Positions 46,823 to 55,401 of a stretch of DNA of 64,000 bases are shown here, piece by piece. This DNA is from an uncultured Litoreibacter sp. (GTDB lineage: Bacteria; Pseudomonadota; Alphaproteobacteria; Rhodobacterales; Rhodobacteraceae). Made by a program: the position numbers and the translations under genes. Below the pieces are notes generated by a model. The model worked only from the letters and a program-made list of their open reading frames with translations. It was not told the origin of the DNA and did no database searches. Position 1 is the stretch's first letter; each line of letters starts with the position of its first letter. Location: NCBI GenBank assembly GCA_947501685.1, contig CANMWQ010000003.1, positions 372,001 through 436,000 of the forward strand, read 5' to 3'.

Positions 46823-47029
46823 TCATTTCGAGCCGCTCGGTGGAACGCTATCGGGAAAATAGGATTGCTCTGGGCAGAGACGCATCAATAGACATCGATT
46901 CTGCCATATCCAGCTTGGGCGATTCCCTTGGAGGCGGCCGCAAAGGTGACCTTTATCGTTCATCTTCGTTGGGAAATGTGAGGATTTCCAGAATATTTCC
47001 AAGAAAAATTTTCCATTTTTAGTGTTCAT
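46823..47029 (-). CDS. Possible 68-residue SOS-linked small protein
   Basis: A short A/T-rich frame starts at ATG 47029 (MNTKNGKFFLEIFWKSSHF) with AAGGTACGG upstream and ends 10 bases from tRNA-Asn. It reads away from the LexA box at 47062-47076, whose GTTC-N7-GTTC orientation matches this strand, as at uvrA and the radical SAM gene. The product is basic, aromatic-rich at the N-terminus, with three cysteines and several Trp. I recognise no family; base composition is clearly lower in GC than the neighbours. Coding status is uncertain. Confidence 0.35.
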   Translation of the reverse strand: MNTKNGKFFLEIFWKSSHFPTKMNDKGHLCGRLQGNRPSWIWQNRCLLMRLCPEQSYFPDSVPPSGSK

Positions 47030-47061
47030 TTTCCGTACCTTACACATCAATCATGCAACAT

Positions 47062-47076
47062 GAACCGAATATGAAC
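47062..47076 (-). promoter_or_regulatory. LexA-type (SOS) box in the 47-kb gap
   Basis: The minus strand reads GTTC, ATATTCG, GTTC, an exact GTTC-N7-GTTC. It lies 33 bases upstream of the small minus-strand ORF start, and also upstream of the plus-strand structured region. A possible -10 (TAAGGT) lies on the minus strand about 15 bases downstream. Confidence 0.5.
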
Positions 47077-47136
47077 AGCTTGTTCGCTCTCCATTAAATG
47101 CGAATGCGGCACAAATAGGACATCGACGAACGGAGC

Positions 47137-47189
47137 GGCCTGGTCATCTAGCCTCTTCTAGACCCCTCCAAGGGGCCGCCCTGACCGCC
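47137..47189 (+). ncRNA. Candidate structured RNA (three-way junction)
   Basis: The outer stem pairs GGC + GGTCA with TGACC + GCC (two bulged bases). Inside are two adjacent hairpins, TCTAG/CTAGA with a 6-base loop and CCCCT/AGGGG with a 3-base loop. All pairs are Watson-Crick. An alternative pairing GCGGCC/GGCCGC overlaps it. No tRNA, tmRNA, 6S, SRP or RNase P signature is visible, so this is either a new small RNA or leader element, or chance folding in GC-rich DNA. An intrinsic terminator lies about 225 bases downstream on the same strand. Confidence 0.35.
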
Positions 47190-47234
47190 GATAGGACTTG
47201 AGACGACGATGTGCCGAGCCGACCACAGCGCGAG

Positions 47235-47390
47235 ATGCGCGACAGCGAAACCGGGTCTTCCAGCCCACGCCGTCGCACAAGCGCACAGGTCCGGCGGCGG
47301 CAGGATCAGAGCACCGGGCCCGCGCAGACGACATTGATTTTAAACGAGACAGACGACACGCTACACACCCTCCAGCCGCCCCCTCTCTGA
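47235..47390 (+). CDS. Possible 51-residue ORF before a terminator
   Basis: A short frame from ATG 47235 (MRDSETGSSSPRRRTSAQVR) ends with TGA 22 bases before an intrinsic terminator. The N-terminal half is Arg/Ser-rich, the end LHTLQPPPL. Ribosome site (GCGCGAG) is weak and codon bias is not clearly coding. I list it because the terminator implies a transcript here. It could equally be the body of an untranslated RNA. Confidence 0.25.
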   Translation: MRDSETGSSSPRRRTSAQVRRRQDQSTGPAQTTLILNETDDTLHTLQPPPL

Positions 47391-47412
47391 CCCCACCCCT
47401 CACGCAAAGATC

Positions 47413-47435
47413 AGGCCGCCTTCGGGCGGTCTTTT
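47413..47435 (+). terminator. Intrinsic terminator upstream of the PhoP-like gene
   Basis: An 8-bp stem AGGCCGCC/GGCGGTCT closes a TTCG tetraloop and runs into TTTTC. It is 107 bases before the response regulator start, so it must end a transcript coming from the 47-kb gap or attenuate the regulator operon. Confidence 0.75.
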
Positions 47436-47541
47436 CTGTTGGCGCGCCGATTGGCGAAACCCTCGAAAAACAGGTGAAACAGCACCAATATTGGCCCAGT
47501 TCGGCCATAGCTTTGCCAGATTGCTTTGCGATTTTACCCGC

Positions 47542-48201
47542 ATGAGAATTCTATTGGCAGAAGACGAACAGGTTTTGAGCGACCAGATCAAAACGCTCCT
47601 GATCGCTGAGGGGCGCGCGGTGGATACTGTGGCCGACGGCGATGAGGCGCATTTTCTGGGGTCCACGGAACCTTATGACATGATCATTCTCGACATTGGC
47701 CTGCCGGGTCAGGACGGGATTTCTGTGCTGAAGAAATGGCGCGCGGAGGGGATCGACACGCCGGTGCTGATCCTGACGGCGCGGGACGGCTGGTCTGACC
47801 GTGTGGACGGGCTGGACGCGGGCGCGGATGACTACATGACCAAGCCGTTCAACATGTCAGAACTGGCCGCCCGCGTGCGTGCAACGCTGCGCCGCAAATC
47901 GGGGCAAACCAACCCGATGTTCGAGAAAGACGGGATCAGCTTTGACACGCGCAATGGCCGTGTTGCGGCCAATGGCATGCCGGTGGACCTGACCAGCCAG
48001 GAGGTCGCGGTGTTGTCCTATCTGGTGCATAACAGCGGACGGCTGATTTCGCGCACCGAGCTGTCGGAACATATCTATGCCTATGATGGCGACCGCGACA
48101 GCAACACGATTGCCGTGTTCATCACCCGGCTGCGCAAAAAGCTGGGGCCGGATTTCATTCAGACCATTCGCGGGCGCGGCTATATGATTGACGCCGCCTG
48201 A
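47542..48201 (+). CDS. OmpR/PhoP family response regulator
   Basis: The 219-residue protein has a receiver domain (acidic pocket AEDE, phospho-acceptor Asp51 in IILDIGLPG, Thr in LTARD, Lys in TKPFN) and a winged-helix DNA-binding domain (LTSQEVAVLSYL ... TIRGRGYMID). It resembles PhoP/FeuP. ATG 47542 is chosen since MRILLAEDE is the standard N-terminus. The stop overlaps the kinase start by one base (TGATG). Confidence 0.94.
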   Translation: MRILLAEDEQVLSDQIKTLLIAEGRAVDTVADGDEAHFLGSTEPYDMIILDIGLPGQDGISVLKKWRAEGIDTPVLILTARDGWSDRVDGLDAGADDYMTKPFNMSELAARVRATLRRKSGQTNPMFEKDGISFDTRNGRVAANGMPVDLTSQEVAVLSYLVHNSGRLISRTELSEHIYAYDGDRDSNTIAVFITRLRKKLGPDFIQTIRGRGYMIDAA

Positions 48202-49595
48202 TGCTGTCGCTGCGCAAACGCGCGTTGATTGGCGGTGCGCTGACGGCTGTGATCGTGTTGGCGGTGGGCACATATCTGCTTTACTCGCTGATGGGCACGA
48301 TTGCCCTGTCGCGGTTCGATAACACGCTGAAAGACCGCCACACGCAGTTGATTATTGCGCTGAACGACGCCGAAGGCGACCCGGCGCGGCTGTCGGAAAA
48401 CATTTTTGACCCCGCGTTTCGGACGCCGTTTTCAGGCCGCTACTGGCAGATCATTGCGCCGGACGGACGGGTCTTCACCTCCAATTCCATGCTGAGCGAG
48501 AGGTTGGAGGTACCCAGCGGCATCGTCGAGGGCGCGTTGTTTCGCGACGCGGTTGAGATGCGGTCCGAGCCGGTGCGCACGGTGCATCAATCGGTGCGCC
48601 TGTCGGATGGCAGCACCTGGGGCGTCACCGTGGCCGAAGCGCGCGAGAGCCTGACCATTGAACGCGCCGCGACCCGGCGCAGCCTGCTGTTGGCCTTCGC
48701 CCTGCTGGCGCTTTTGGTCTTTGCCGGCGCGATTGTTCAGACCACCGCAATCATGCACCCGATTGACCGGCTCCGCAAAGATGTGGCGGGCCGCTGGGAG
48801 CTTGAAGAAGGGCTAAACCCCGAAGAATACCCCGAAGAAGTGGCCCCGCTGGTGACGGATATTAACGACCTTCTGGAGCGCAACCGTGAGATCATCGGCG
48901 GCGCGCGGCGTCAGGCTGCGGATCTGGCGCATGCGCTGAAAACCCCAAGTGCCATTCTACGCAACGAGCTGACCGCTTTGGCGGAGCAAGGCCTGCCCGT
49001 GACAGCTTCCGTCGATGCGCTGGACCGGGTGGACGCGCAGCTGGGGCGTTCGCTGGCACGGATGCGGGCGGCCAATTCGGGGGCCTCGGCGAAGGCCTCG
49101 ACCAGCCTTGCAGCCTCCATCAGCCGTTTCAGCCGCTTGTTTGGCGCGATGGCCGCGCGGGATGGCAAGGTGCTGGAAACGGTTTGCGACAAGGGCTTTG
49201 TCGTGCGCATCGACACCCAAGATATTGAAGAGGTGATGGGCAACCTCTTGGACAACGCGCTGAAGTGGTGCCGCGAGACCGTGCGCCTGACGCTTGAGCC
49301 CGTGAAGGGCGGCATCATGATGAGCATCGAGGATGACGGGCCCGGCATTCCTGAGGATGGCCGCCGGGAGGCGCTGAGCTCGGGCGGACGGCTGGACAGC
49401 TCCAAACCCGGCACGGGGCTTGGGCTGGCGATTGCGCTGGATCTGCTGAATGCCTACGGGGCGGAGCTGCGGCTGGCGACCTCGGCGGGGCTTGGCGGTT
49501 TGAGCGCTGAGGTGTTTATCCCCAACAAGCTGATCCGCAACCAGCCCGACACCCCGATTGCGTTGGACGCGTTTCAACTGGTCCCTGCCACCTGA
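48201..49595 (+). CDS. PhoQ-like sensor histidine kinase
   Basis: The 464-residue kinase has two membrane helices (ALIGGALTAVIVLAVGTYLL and LLLAFALLALLVFAGAIV) around a periplasmic domain of about 130 residues, a HAMP-like linker, phospho-acceptor His in AADLAHALKTPSAIL (the HALKTP form typical of PhoQ/FeuQ), and an HATPase domain (NLLDNALKWC, DDGPGIPEDGR, GTGLGLAIA). It is translationally coupled to the regulator. In alphaproteobacteria such systems often respond to envelope or Mg2+/osmotic conditions; the actual signal is unknown. Confidence 0.93.
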   Translation: MLSLRKRALIGGALTAVIVLAVGTYLLYSLMGTIALSRFDNTLKDRHTQLIIALNDAEGDPARLSENIFDPAFRTPFSGRYWQIIAPDGRVFTSNSMLSERLEVPSGIVEGALFRDAVEMRSEPVRTVHQSVRLSDGSTWGVTVAEARESLTIERAATRRSLLLAFALLALLVFAGAIVQTTAIMHPIDRLRKDVAGRWELEEGLNPEEYPEEVAPLVTDINDLLERNREIIGGARRQAADLAHALKTPSAILRNELTALAEQGLPVTASVDALDRVDAQLGRSLARMRAANSGASAKASTSLAASISRFSRLFGAMAARDGKVLETVCDKGFVVRIDTQDIEEVMGNLLDNALKWCRETVRLTLEPVKGGIMMSIEDDGPGIPEDGRREALSSGGRLDSSKPGTGLGLAIALDLLNAYGAELRLATSAGLGGLSAEVFIPNKLIRNQPDTPIALDAFQLVPAT

Positions 49596-49682
49596 CCGCT
49601 TGCAGCGGCGCGGGTTTTGCCGCAGATTTGCACGCCAGAGACCGGAGCCAGACGCGCGCCCGGTGAGCCACTCGCGAGCGAC

Positions 49683-50534
49683 ATGACCCTGCCTATTCGC
49701 ATAGTGACCGTCACTTATAACAGCGCGGGCGTGATCGGCCATTTGCTGGACTCGATCCCTGACGGGGTCGAGGTCGTGGTGGTCGACAATGCCAGCAGCG
49801 ATGACAGCGCCGCCATTGCGGAGCGCCATGGTGCTACGGTGATCCGCGCGGCGCAGAACCACGGGTTCGGCAGCGCGTGCAATCTGGGCGCTGAGGGCAA
49901 TACGCGGGGTTTTGTGTTTTTCGTCAATCCCGACGCGGTGCTGGAAGAGGGCTGCTGTGCTGCGCTGCTGGCCGCGGCAGAGCGGCACCCGGAGGCGGGC
50001 GCGACGAACCCGGCGATCCTTGAGCCTGAGGGCGGGTTTGCGATGAAACGGCGGTCTTGCCTGCTGGACCCGAGCGACTGGACGCCGCGCGATCTGGCTG
50101 CGGCGGGCAGCAGCGCGCAGGTCAATATTCTGCACGGGGCCGCGCTGTTTTGCAGGCAGGAGGCGTTTGCCGCAGTTGGCGGGTTTGACGAGCGGATTTT
50201 TCTGTATCACGAGGATGACGACATTTGTCTGCGGATGCGGCAGGCGGGTTGGGCTTTGCGGCTGGAGCATGGTGGTGGGGTCCGTCATGTCGGCAGCGGT
50301 TCGACGGGATATTCGAAGGCGTCTGTGCGGGCCAAGGCGCGCGCGATTGCGCAGTCGCGGCTCTATGTCGAGCAAAAGCATAACCGGCCACGGCCTCGGG
50401 CCGGAGCCTATGCGCGGGCTTTGGGAAAGCTGATCTCTCCGCTGGCATGGCTGTCCGGGCGCAAACGCAATCAGGCGGTCGGGTATCTGCAAGGTGTCAT
50501 GGATTATGACGCAACGGCATATGGGCTGCGCTGA
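49683..50534 (+). CDS. Family 2 glycosyltransferase
   Basis: The 283-residue enzyme has a GT-A fold: IRIVTVTYNSAGVIGHLL, nucleotide-binding VVVVDNASSDDS, the metal-binding region FFVNPDAVLEEG in place of a DxD, and EDDDICLRMRQAGW as the catalytic ED motif. It resembles rhamnosyltransferase-like enzymes of polysaccharide synthesis. It is cytoplasmic or membrane-associated and has no other glycan genes nearby. ATG 49683 fits the family start. Confidence 0.9.
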   Translation: MTLPIRIVTVTYNSAGVIGHLLDSIPDGVEVVVVDNASSDDSAAIAERHGATVIRAAQNHGFGSACNLGAEGNTRGFVFFVNPDAVLEEGCCAALLAAAERHPEAGATNPAILEPEGGFAMKRRSCLLDPSDWTPRDLAAAGSSAQVNILHGAALFCRQEAFAAVGGFDERIFLYHEDDDICLRMRQAGWALRLEHGGGVRHVGSGSTGYSKASVRAKARAIAQSRLYVEQKHNRPRPRAGAYARALGKLISPLAWLSGRKRNQAVGYLQGVMDYDATAYGLR

Positions 50535-50577
50535 TGGCGCAGCTACCAATTCGCGCGACCGCTGGTAAGTTTGGGGG

Positions 50578-50907
50578 ATGAGCACCCCTGTTTCCTCCAT
50601 CCGCAACCTTGGTCCGGCCATGGAAAAGAGCTTGGCCGAGGTGGGCATCACCAGCGCAGAGGCGCTGCGTGAGATCGGGGCGGATGCGGCCTATGCCAAG
50701 CTCTTGGAGGGCGGGACGCGCCCGCATTTCATCGGCTATTACGTGCTGGTCATGGGGCTTCAGGGGCGCCCTTGGAACGATTGCAAAGGGGCGGAGAAAG
50801 CGGCGTTGCGCAAGACATTTGACGCGTTGAAGGCTGCGCATTTTGACGATGGCTTGTCGTTGATCGAGCGGGAGCTGGACGCGGTTGGCGTGGGGCGCAA
50901 GCGATGA
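50578..50907 (+). CDS. TfoX C-terminal domain protein
   Basis: The 109-residue protein matches the TfoX_C domain: SIRNLGPAMEKSLAEVGITSAEALREIGADAAY and the helical segment with LLEGGTRPHFIGYYVLVMGLQG. TfoX/Sxy proteins regulate competence in some bacteria; a stand-alone C-terminal domain has unknown function and its helix-hairpin-helix-like motif may bind nucleic acid. Four-base overlap with the DUF4112 gene. Confidence 0.87.
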   Translation: MSTPVSSIRNLGPAMEKSLAEVGITSAEALREIGADAAYAKLLEGGTRPHFIGYYVLVMGLQGRPWNDCKGAEKAALRKTFDALKAAHFDDGLSLIERELDAVGVGRKR

Positions 50908-51293
50908 GCGATCTGCCCGCGCGCGCCGCTTTGGTGGCGGATTTGGACCGGCTGGACCGGATCGCGGTGCGGATGGATGCGCTGGTGCGCATTCCCGGCA
51001 CGCGGCTGACGCTGGGGCTGGACAGTGTTTTGGGGTTGGTGCCGGTGATCGGTGACACGCTGGCCTTGGCTCCGTCGATATACGTATTGGCGGAGGCGAA
51101 ACGGCTCGGGGCCTCGCCGCATGCGCTGGGGCGGATGGGGTTCAATGTCGGGATTGATTACGTCGTGGGACTGGTGCCGCTCTTGGGCGATCTGTTCGAT
51201 TTCGGCTGGAAGGCGAATATGCGCAACACCCGGATTTTGCGCGAGGAGCTGGAGCAGCGTACGCGCATAGAAAAAGCCGCCCTGCCCGAGTAA
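50904..51293 (+). CDS. DUF4112 domain protein
   Basis: The 129-residue protein matches DUF4112, with two Gly/Pro-containing hydrophobic segments (LDSVLGLVPVIGDTLALAPSIYVL and IDYVVGLVPLLGDLFDFGW) sharing the motif G-L-V-P-x-x-G-D. It is probably membrane-associated; function unknown. Its last codons form one arm of a bidirectional terminator. It is translationally coupled to the TfoX_C gene. Confidence 0.87.
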   Translation: MSDLPARAALVADLDRLDRIAVRMDALVRIPGTRLTLGLDSVLGLVPVIGDTLALAPSIYVLAEAKRLGASPHALGRMGFNVGIDYVVGLVPLLGDLFDFGWKANMRNTRILREELEQRTRIEKAALPE

Positions 51294-51315
51294 ACCCCGG
51301 AGCAGAGCGGCTTTT
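51271..51315. terminator. Bidirectional terminator between DUF4112 gene and ndk
   Basis: AAAAGCCGC and GCGGCTTTT pair, extended by CTGC/GCAG, between convergent genes. The plus-strand copy ends in TTTT and the minus-strand copy in TTTTT. The left arm lies inside the last codons of the DUF4112 gene. Confidence 0.8.
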
Positions 51316-51333
51316 AAAGTCATTCAGACGCGT

Positions 51334-51756
51334 TTAGCCGACCAGTTCGAGACCGGAGAAGAAGAAGGCGATTTCTTCGGCAGCGGTTTCCGGCGCATCG
51401 GAGCCGTGGACCGAGTTCTCGCCGATGGAGAGCGCGAATTCCTTGCGGATGGTGCCGTCTGCGGCTTCCGCGGGGTTGGTGGCACCCATGACTTCGCGGT
51501 TTTTCGCGATAGCGTCTTCGCCTTCCAGAACCTGCACAACGATGGGCTCGGAGATCATGAATTCGCACAGCTCGTCAAAGAAGGGACGCTCGGAATGCAC
51601 GCCGTAGAAGGTCTGGGCTTGGGCCAGCGTCAGCTGGATGCGCTTGGAGGCGACGATGCGCAGACCGGCTTGCTCGAATTTGGCGGCGATCTGGCCGGTG
51701 AGGTTGCGCTTGGTGGCGTCGGGTTTGATGATCGAGAATGTGCGTTGTACGGCCAT
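51334..51756 (-). CDS. ndk: Nucleoside diphosphate kinase
   Basis: Ndk balances nucleoside triphosphate pools by phosphate transfer through a histidine. The 140-residue protein starts [18 protein letters not shown], has the [14 protein letters not shown] region and the active-site histidine in [14 protein letters not shown] 51756 is preceded by AAGGAG. It is divergent from the ABC-F gene 104 bases away. Confidence 0.97.
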   Translation of the reverse strand: MAVQRTFSIIKPDATKRNLTGQIAAKFEQAGLRIVASKRIQLTLAQAQTFYGVHSERPFFDELCEFMISEPIVVQVLEGEDAIAKNREVMGATNPAEAADGTIRKEFALSIGENSVHGSDAPETAAEEIAFFFSGLELVG

Positions 51757-51860
51757 GGGAAGGCTCCTTTGCGTGTGAATTTGGCGCGGGCCTAACATGG
51801 AGCTTCGCGCTTGGAAAGCGCTTGATTGACTCGGGCTACTGCATGGGCGACACGCACCCC

Positions 51861-53714
51861 ATGTTACGCATGTCTGACCTCCGCTACGCCGTTGAAGGCC
51901 GCGCCCTGCTTGAGGGCGCGACCGCAACCATTCCCACGGGCCATAAGGTCGGTCTGATCGGCCGCAACGGCGCGGGTAAAACCACGCTATTCAAGCTGAT
52001 CCGGGGGGAGTTGGTGCTGGAAAGCGGCACGATCACCCTGCCCGACCGCGCCCGCATCGGTGGCATCGCCCAAGAGGTGCCGAGCAACGAGGTGTCATTG
52101 ATCAACACCGTGCTGGCCGCAGATCTGGAACGCGCGGCGCTGTTGAAAGAGGCCGACACGGCGACAGATCCCGGCCGCATTGCCGAGGTGCAGACCCGGC
52201 TGAGCGACATTGACGCGTGGTCGGCGGAGGCGCGGGCCGCGTCGATCCTGGCGGGTTTGGGCTTCACGCCTGAGGAGCAATTGCAGCCCTGCTCCGCCTT
52301 CTCGGGCGGGTGGCGGATGCGCGTGGCTTTGGCGGCCGTGCTGTTTTCTGCGCCGGATTACTTGCTGCTCGATGAGCCGACCAACTATTTGGATCTCGAA
52401 GGCGCGCTCTGGCTCGAGAATTACCTGACGCGGTATCCGCATACGGTGATCATTATTTCCCACGACCGGGCGCTGTTGAACCGCTCGGTGAACGCGATCC
52501 TGCATCTCGAAGACAAGCAGCTGACCTATTACACCGGGCCCTATGACCAGTTTGCCCGACAACGCGCGGCGAAACGTGCGGTGCAGGCGGCGGCGGCCAA
52601 GAAGCAGGATCTCAAGCGCGAGCATTTGCAGGCCTTTGTGGACCGGTTTAAGGCCAAGGCGTCGAAGGCCAAGCAGGCGCAGTCTCGGGTGAAGATGCTT
52701 GAGAAAATGGAGACGATCACAGCCCCGGAAGACGCGGCGCGGGTGGTGTTCACATTTCCGAAGCCGGAAGAGCTGTCGCCGCCGATCATCAACACGGAAA
52801 GCGTGTCTGTGGGCTATGACGGCAAGGCGATCCTGAGCCAGCTGAACCTGCGGATCGACCAGGACGACCGGATCGCGCTGCTGGGGCGCAATGGCGAGGG
52901 CAAATCGACCCTAGCCAAGCTATTGTCGGAACGGTTGGAGCCGATGGGGGGTCGGATGACCTCGTCGAACAAGCTGCGTGTCGGATTCTTTGCCCAGCAT
53001 CAGGTGGATGAGCTGCATGTGGACGAGACCCCTTTGGAGCATCTGATCCGCGAGCGGGCCAATGAGGGACAGGCGAAACTGCGCGCGCGGCTGGCCTCTT
53101 TTGGGTTGGGGGCGGATCAGGCGGATACGGAAGTGGGGCGTCTGTCAGGCGGGCAGAAAGCGCGGTTGTCGCTGCTCTTGGCCACGCTCCCTGCTCCGCA
53201 TTTGCTGATCCTCGACGAGCCGACCAACCACCTTGATATCGAGAGCCGCGAGGCGCTGGTGGAGGCGCTGACGCGCTACTCGGGCGCGGTCATACTGGTG
53301 AGCCATGACATGCATTTGCTGAGCCTTGTGGCGGATCGCTTGTGGCTGGTCAAAGACGGGCGCGTGACGCCCTACACGGATGATCTTGAGGCCTATCGCA
53401 AGCTGCTGCTGTCTCCTCCCGACAAGGACAAATCGGGTAAGAAGATCGAGCGGCCCAAGAAGAAAACCGCCACGCGGGACGAAATTCTGGCGATGCGCGC
53501 GGATGTGCGGCAATGCGAGGCGCGGGTCGAAAAGATTGCGGGCATGCAGGAAGAACTGGCCAAACGGCTGGCGGACCCGAAAATTTATGAAGACCAGAAC
53601 GCGGCCAAGCGGGATGTGTATCAAAAGAAATATTCCGAAGTCATGGAGGCCATGGACCGCGCGGAGGCGATGTGGCTGAAGGCGCAGAGCAAGCTGGAAA
53701 AGGCGGAAAAGTAG
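51861..53714 (+). CDS. ABC-F family ATPase (YheS/Uup-like)
   Basis: The 617-residue protein has two ABC domains without membrane helices: Walker [10 protein letters not shown] and GRNGEGKST, signatures FSGGWRMR and LSGGQKAR, Walker [12 protein letters not shown] and [11 protein letters not shown]. The two are joined by the charged P-site linker ([17 protein letters not shown]), and a C-terminal coiled coil follows. ABC-F proteins act on ribosomes to resolve stalled states; the subtype looks like YheS. I chose ATG 51861 (MLRMSDLRY). The marC gene follows after one base. Confidence 0.93.
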   Translation: MLRMSDLRYAVEGRALLEGATATIPTGHKVGLIGRNGAGKTTLFKLIRGELVLESGTITLPDRARIGGIAQEVPSNEVSLINTVLAADLERAALLKEADTATDPGRIAEVQTRLSDIDAWSAEARAASILAGLGFTPEEQLQPCSAFSGGWRMRVALAAVLFSAPDYLLLDEPTNYLDLEGALWLENYLTRYPHTVIIISHDRALLNRSVNAILHLEDKQLTYYTGPYDQFARQRAAKRAVQAAAAKKQDLKREHLQAFVDRFKAKASKAKQAQSRVKMLEKMETITAPEDAARVVFTFPKPEELSPPIINTESVSVGYDGKAILSQLNLRIDQDDRIALLGRNGEGKSTLAKLLSERLEPMGGRMTSSNKLRVGFFAQHQVDELHVDETPLEHLIRERANEGQAKLRARLASFGLGADQADTEVGRLSGGQKARLSLLLATLPAPHLLILDEPTNHLDIESREALVEALTRYSGAVILVSHDMHLLSLVADRLWLVKDGRVTPYTDDLEAYRKLLLSPPDKDKSGKKIERPKKKTATRDEILAMRADVRQCEARVEKIAGMQEELAKRLADPKIYEDQNAAKRDVYQKKYSEVMEAMDRAEAMWLKAQSKLEKAEK

Positions 53715-53715
53715 C

Positions 53716-54345
53716 ATGGAGCTGACGCTGGCGATCACCGCGTTTTTCACCCTGTTTGTGGTGATTGACCCGATTGGGCTGGCGCCGATTTTTGTGGCCA
53801 TGACGACCGGCATGTCGCAGCGCCAGCGGCTGGCGATTGCCACGCGGGCCTGCATTGTGTCGGCGGTGATCCTGACGGTGTTTGGCCTAGCTGGTCAGGC
53901 AATTTTGGATTTCATCGGCATCTCGCTGGCGGCCTTTCGCATCTCGGGCGGGATTTTGTTGTTCATCACGGCTTTGGACATGCTCTTTGAACGCCGCTCC
54001 GCGCGGCGGGAGGAGCAATCAGGCGATGCGGGGCTGGAGGATGACCCGTCGGTTTTCCCGATTGCCATGCCGCTGATTGCGGGGCCCGGCGCGATGGCCA
54101 CGATGATCCTGCTGGCCTCGGGCGAGGATTGGCTGGTTGTGGGCGGCGTTTTGGGCGTGATGGGGTTCGTGGTACTGCTGGTCTTCGCCTTGTTCCTGCT
54201 CGCCGCGCCGATTGAGCGCTTGCTGGGCGCCACCGGGGTCAAGGTTGTGACCCGGCTGATGGGCATGTTGCTGGCGGCCTTGTCGGTGCAGTTCGTCGTG
54301 GACGGGATGCGCGATCTTGGGGTTTTGGCGGCCGTGACTATATGA
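53716..54345 (+). CDS. MarC family integral membrane protein
   Basis: The 209-residue protein has six hydrophobic segments and the family motifs FFTLFVVIDPIGLAPIF and PIAMPLIAGPGAMATMILL. MarC proteins were once linked to multiple antibiotic resistance, but the function is unknown. The start is one base after the ABC-F stop, and the aspartic protease gene follows after 19 bases, giving a probable three-gene unit. Confidence 0.9.
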   Translation: MELTLAITAFFTLFVVIDPIGLAPIFVAMTTGMSQRQRLAIATRACIVSAVILTVFGLAGQAILDFIGISLAAFRISGGILLFITALDMLFERRSARREEQSGDAGLEDDPSVFPIAMPLIAGPGAMATMILLASGEDWLVVGGVLGVMGFVVLLVFALFLLAAPIERLLGATGVKVVTRLMGMLLAALSVQFVVDGMRDLGVLAAVTI

Positions 54346-54364
54346 AGCGCAAGGAGGCGTGAAC

Positions 54365-54946
54365 ATGACCGCAGATGACACCGGGCAGTTGATCTACCTG
54401 ATCCTTTTGGGGGCCGTGATCGGCAGCTATTTTTTCGTCTCGGGCCGCGAGCAGCTGGGGGAGACCGCGCGCGCGGCGAGCCTCTGGGTGTTCATTTTCA
54501 TCGGCGTGATCGTGGCCTACGGGCTTTGGAGCGACGTCAAGGACACGGTGCTGCCGCAGCAAAGCGTCTCGGCGGAGCAAGGCACGATTGAGGTGCCGCG
54601 CCGCGCCGATGGGCATTTCTACATGGTATTGGACGTGGGCGACGTGCCGATTGAGTTCGTGGTCGATACCGGGGCCACGGATGTGGTGCTGAGCCTTGAG
54701 GACGCGGCGCGGGTTGGCTTTGTGCAGGATGAACTGTTCTTTGACGGGCAGGCCTCCACGGCAAACGGGATCGTGCGCACGGCCACAGTGCGGCTGCAAG
54801 ATGTCAGCGTCGGCGGGATTGATGAGGGGGTGGTGCGGGCCTCCGTCAATGAGGGGGCGCTGGAAACCTCGCTTCTCGGCATGAGCTATTTGCAGCGGTT
54901 CGAGCGGATTGAGATACGCGGCGACAGGTTGTTGTTGGAGCGTTAG
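54365..54946 (+). CDS. Membrane-anchored retropepsin-like aspartic protease (TIGR02281 family)
   Basis: The 193-residue protein has two N-terminal membrane helices (LIYLILLGAVIGSYFFV and ASLWVFIFIGVIVAYGLW) and a single retropepsin-like domain with the catalytic Asp in FVVDTGATDVVLS, and the hydrophobic-hydrophobic-Gly partner in SLLGMSYLQRF. A single active Asp per chain means it must dimerise. Physiological substrates are unknown. ATG 54365 is seven bases after GGAGG. Its stop overlaps the holC stop by four bases. Confidence 0.88.
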   Translation: MTADDTGQLIYLILLGAVIGSYFFVSGREQLGETARAASLWVFIFIGVIVAYGLWSDVKDTVLPQQSVSAEQGTIEVPRRADGHFYMVLDVGDVPIEFVVDTGATDVVLSLEDAARVGFVQDELFFDGQASTANGIVRTATVRLQDVSVGGIDEGVVRASVNEGALETSLLGMSYLQRFERIEIRGDRLLLER

Positions 54947-55401
54947 GGTTTTGGGTGCTCCGCCTTCATCTGCCAATTGCCGGTTTCCTGTGACCAGTAT
55001 TTTGCGGGCAGATCGGCGCTGGTGACGGCTTTCCATTGGGTGCGCGCATGGGCGACGGCGTCGCCGTCATTGCCGTCAAACAGCACCATGGCGCGTTTCA
55101 GGGGCGTGACCTCGCTCGGGTCCAGCGGCGCGCCATCTATGGAGATCAGGCAATCGGGGCTGTTCCCGGCCGTGTCTTGCGTCAACAGAATTGGCTGGTC
55201 GGCATCATGTGGCCCGCCCTCGAGGCCGTGGGGCTGAAAGCCGTCGCCTTCCCACAGCTTGCCGTCGAGCCAGTCGAGCCGCTCGGCAGAGGTGCCACGG
55301 ATGGCCACGCGCCAGCCCGCCTTGCGGGCCAGCCCCAGAAGCTGCGGCAGGGTCTGTTCAAGCGGTTGCCGGGTGAGGTGGTAGAAGAAAACCTCTGCCA
55401 T
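54943..55401 (-). CDS. holC: DNA polymerase III chi subunit
   Basis: Chi links the clamp loader to single-strand-binding protein. The 152-residue protein starts MAEVFFYHLTRQPLEQTLPQL, followed by LLGLARKAGWRVAIRG and LWEGDGFQPHG, the core of the family. The ATG overlaps the pepA stop (TGATG), so the two are coupled as in several proteobacteria where holC follows pepA. Confidence 0.92.
   Translation of the reverse strand: MAEVFFYHLTRQPLEQTLPQLLGLARKAGWRVAIRGTSAERLDWLDGKLWEGDGFQPHGLEGGPHDADQPILLTQDTAGNSPDCLISIDGAPLDPSEVTPLKRAMVLFDGNDGDAVAHARTQWKAVTSADLPAKYWSQETGNWQMKAEHPKP

Noticed and set aside
47198-47545. A 115-codon frame between tRNA-Asn and the response regulator
   Set aside because: It runs through the intrinsic terminator and into the regulator's start region, with no ribosome site or recognisable sequence.
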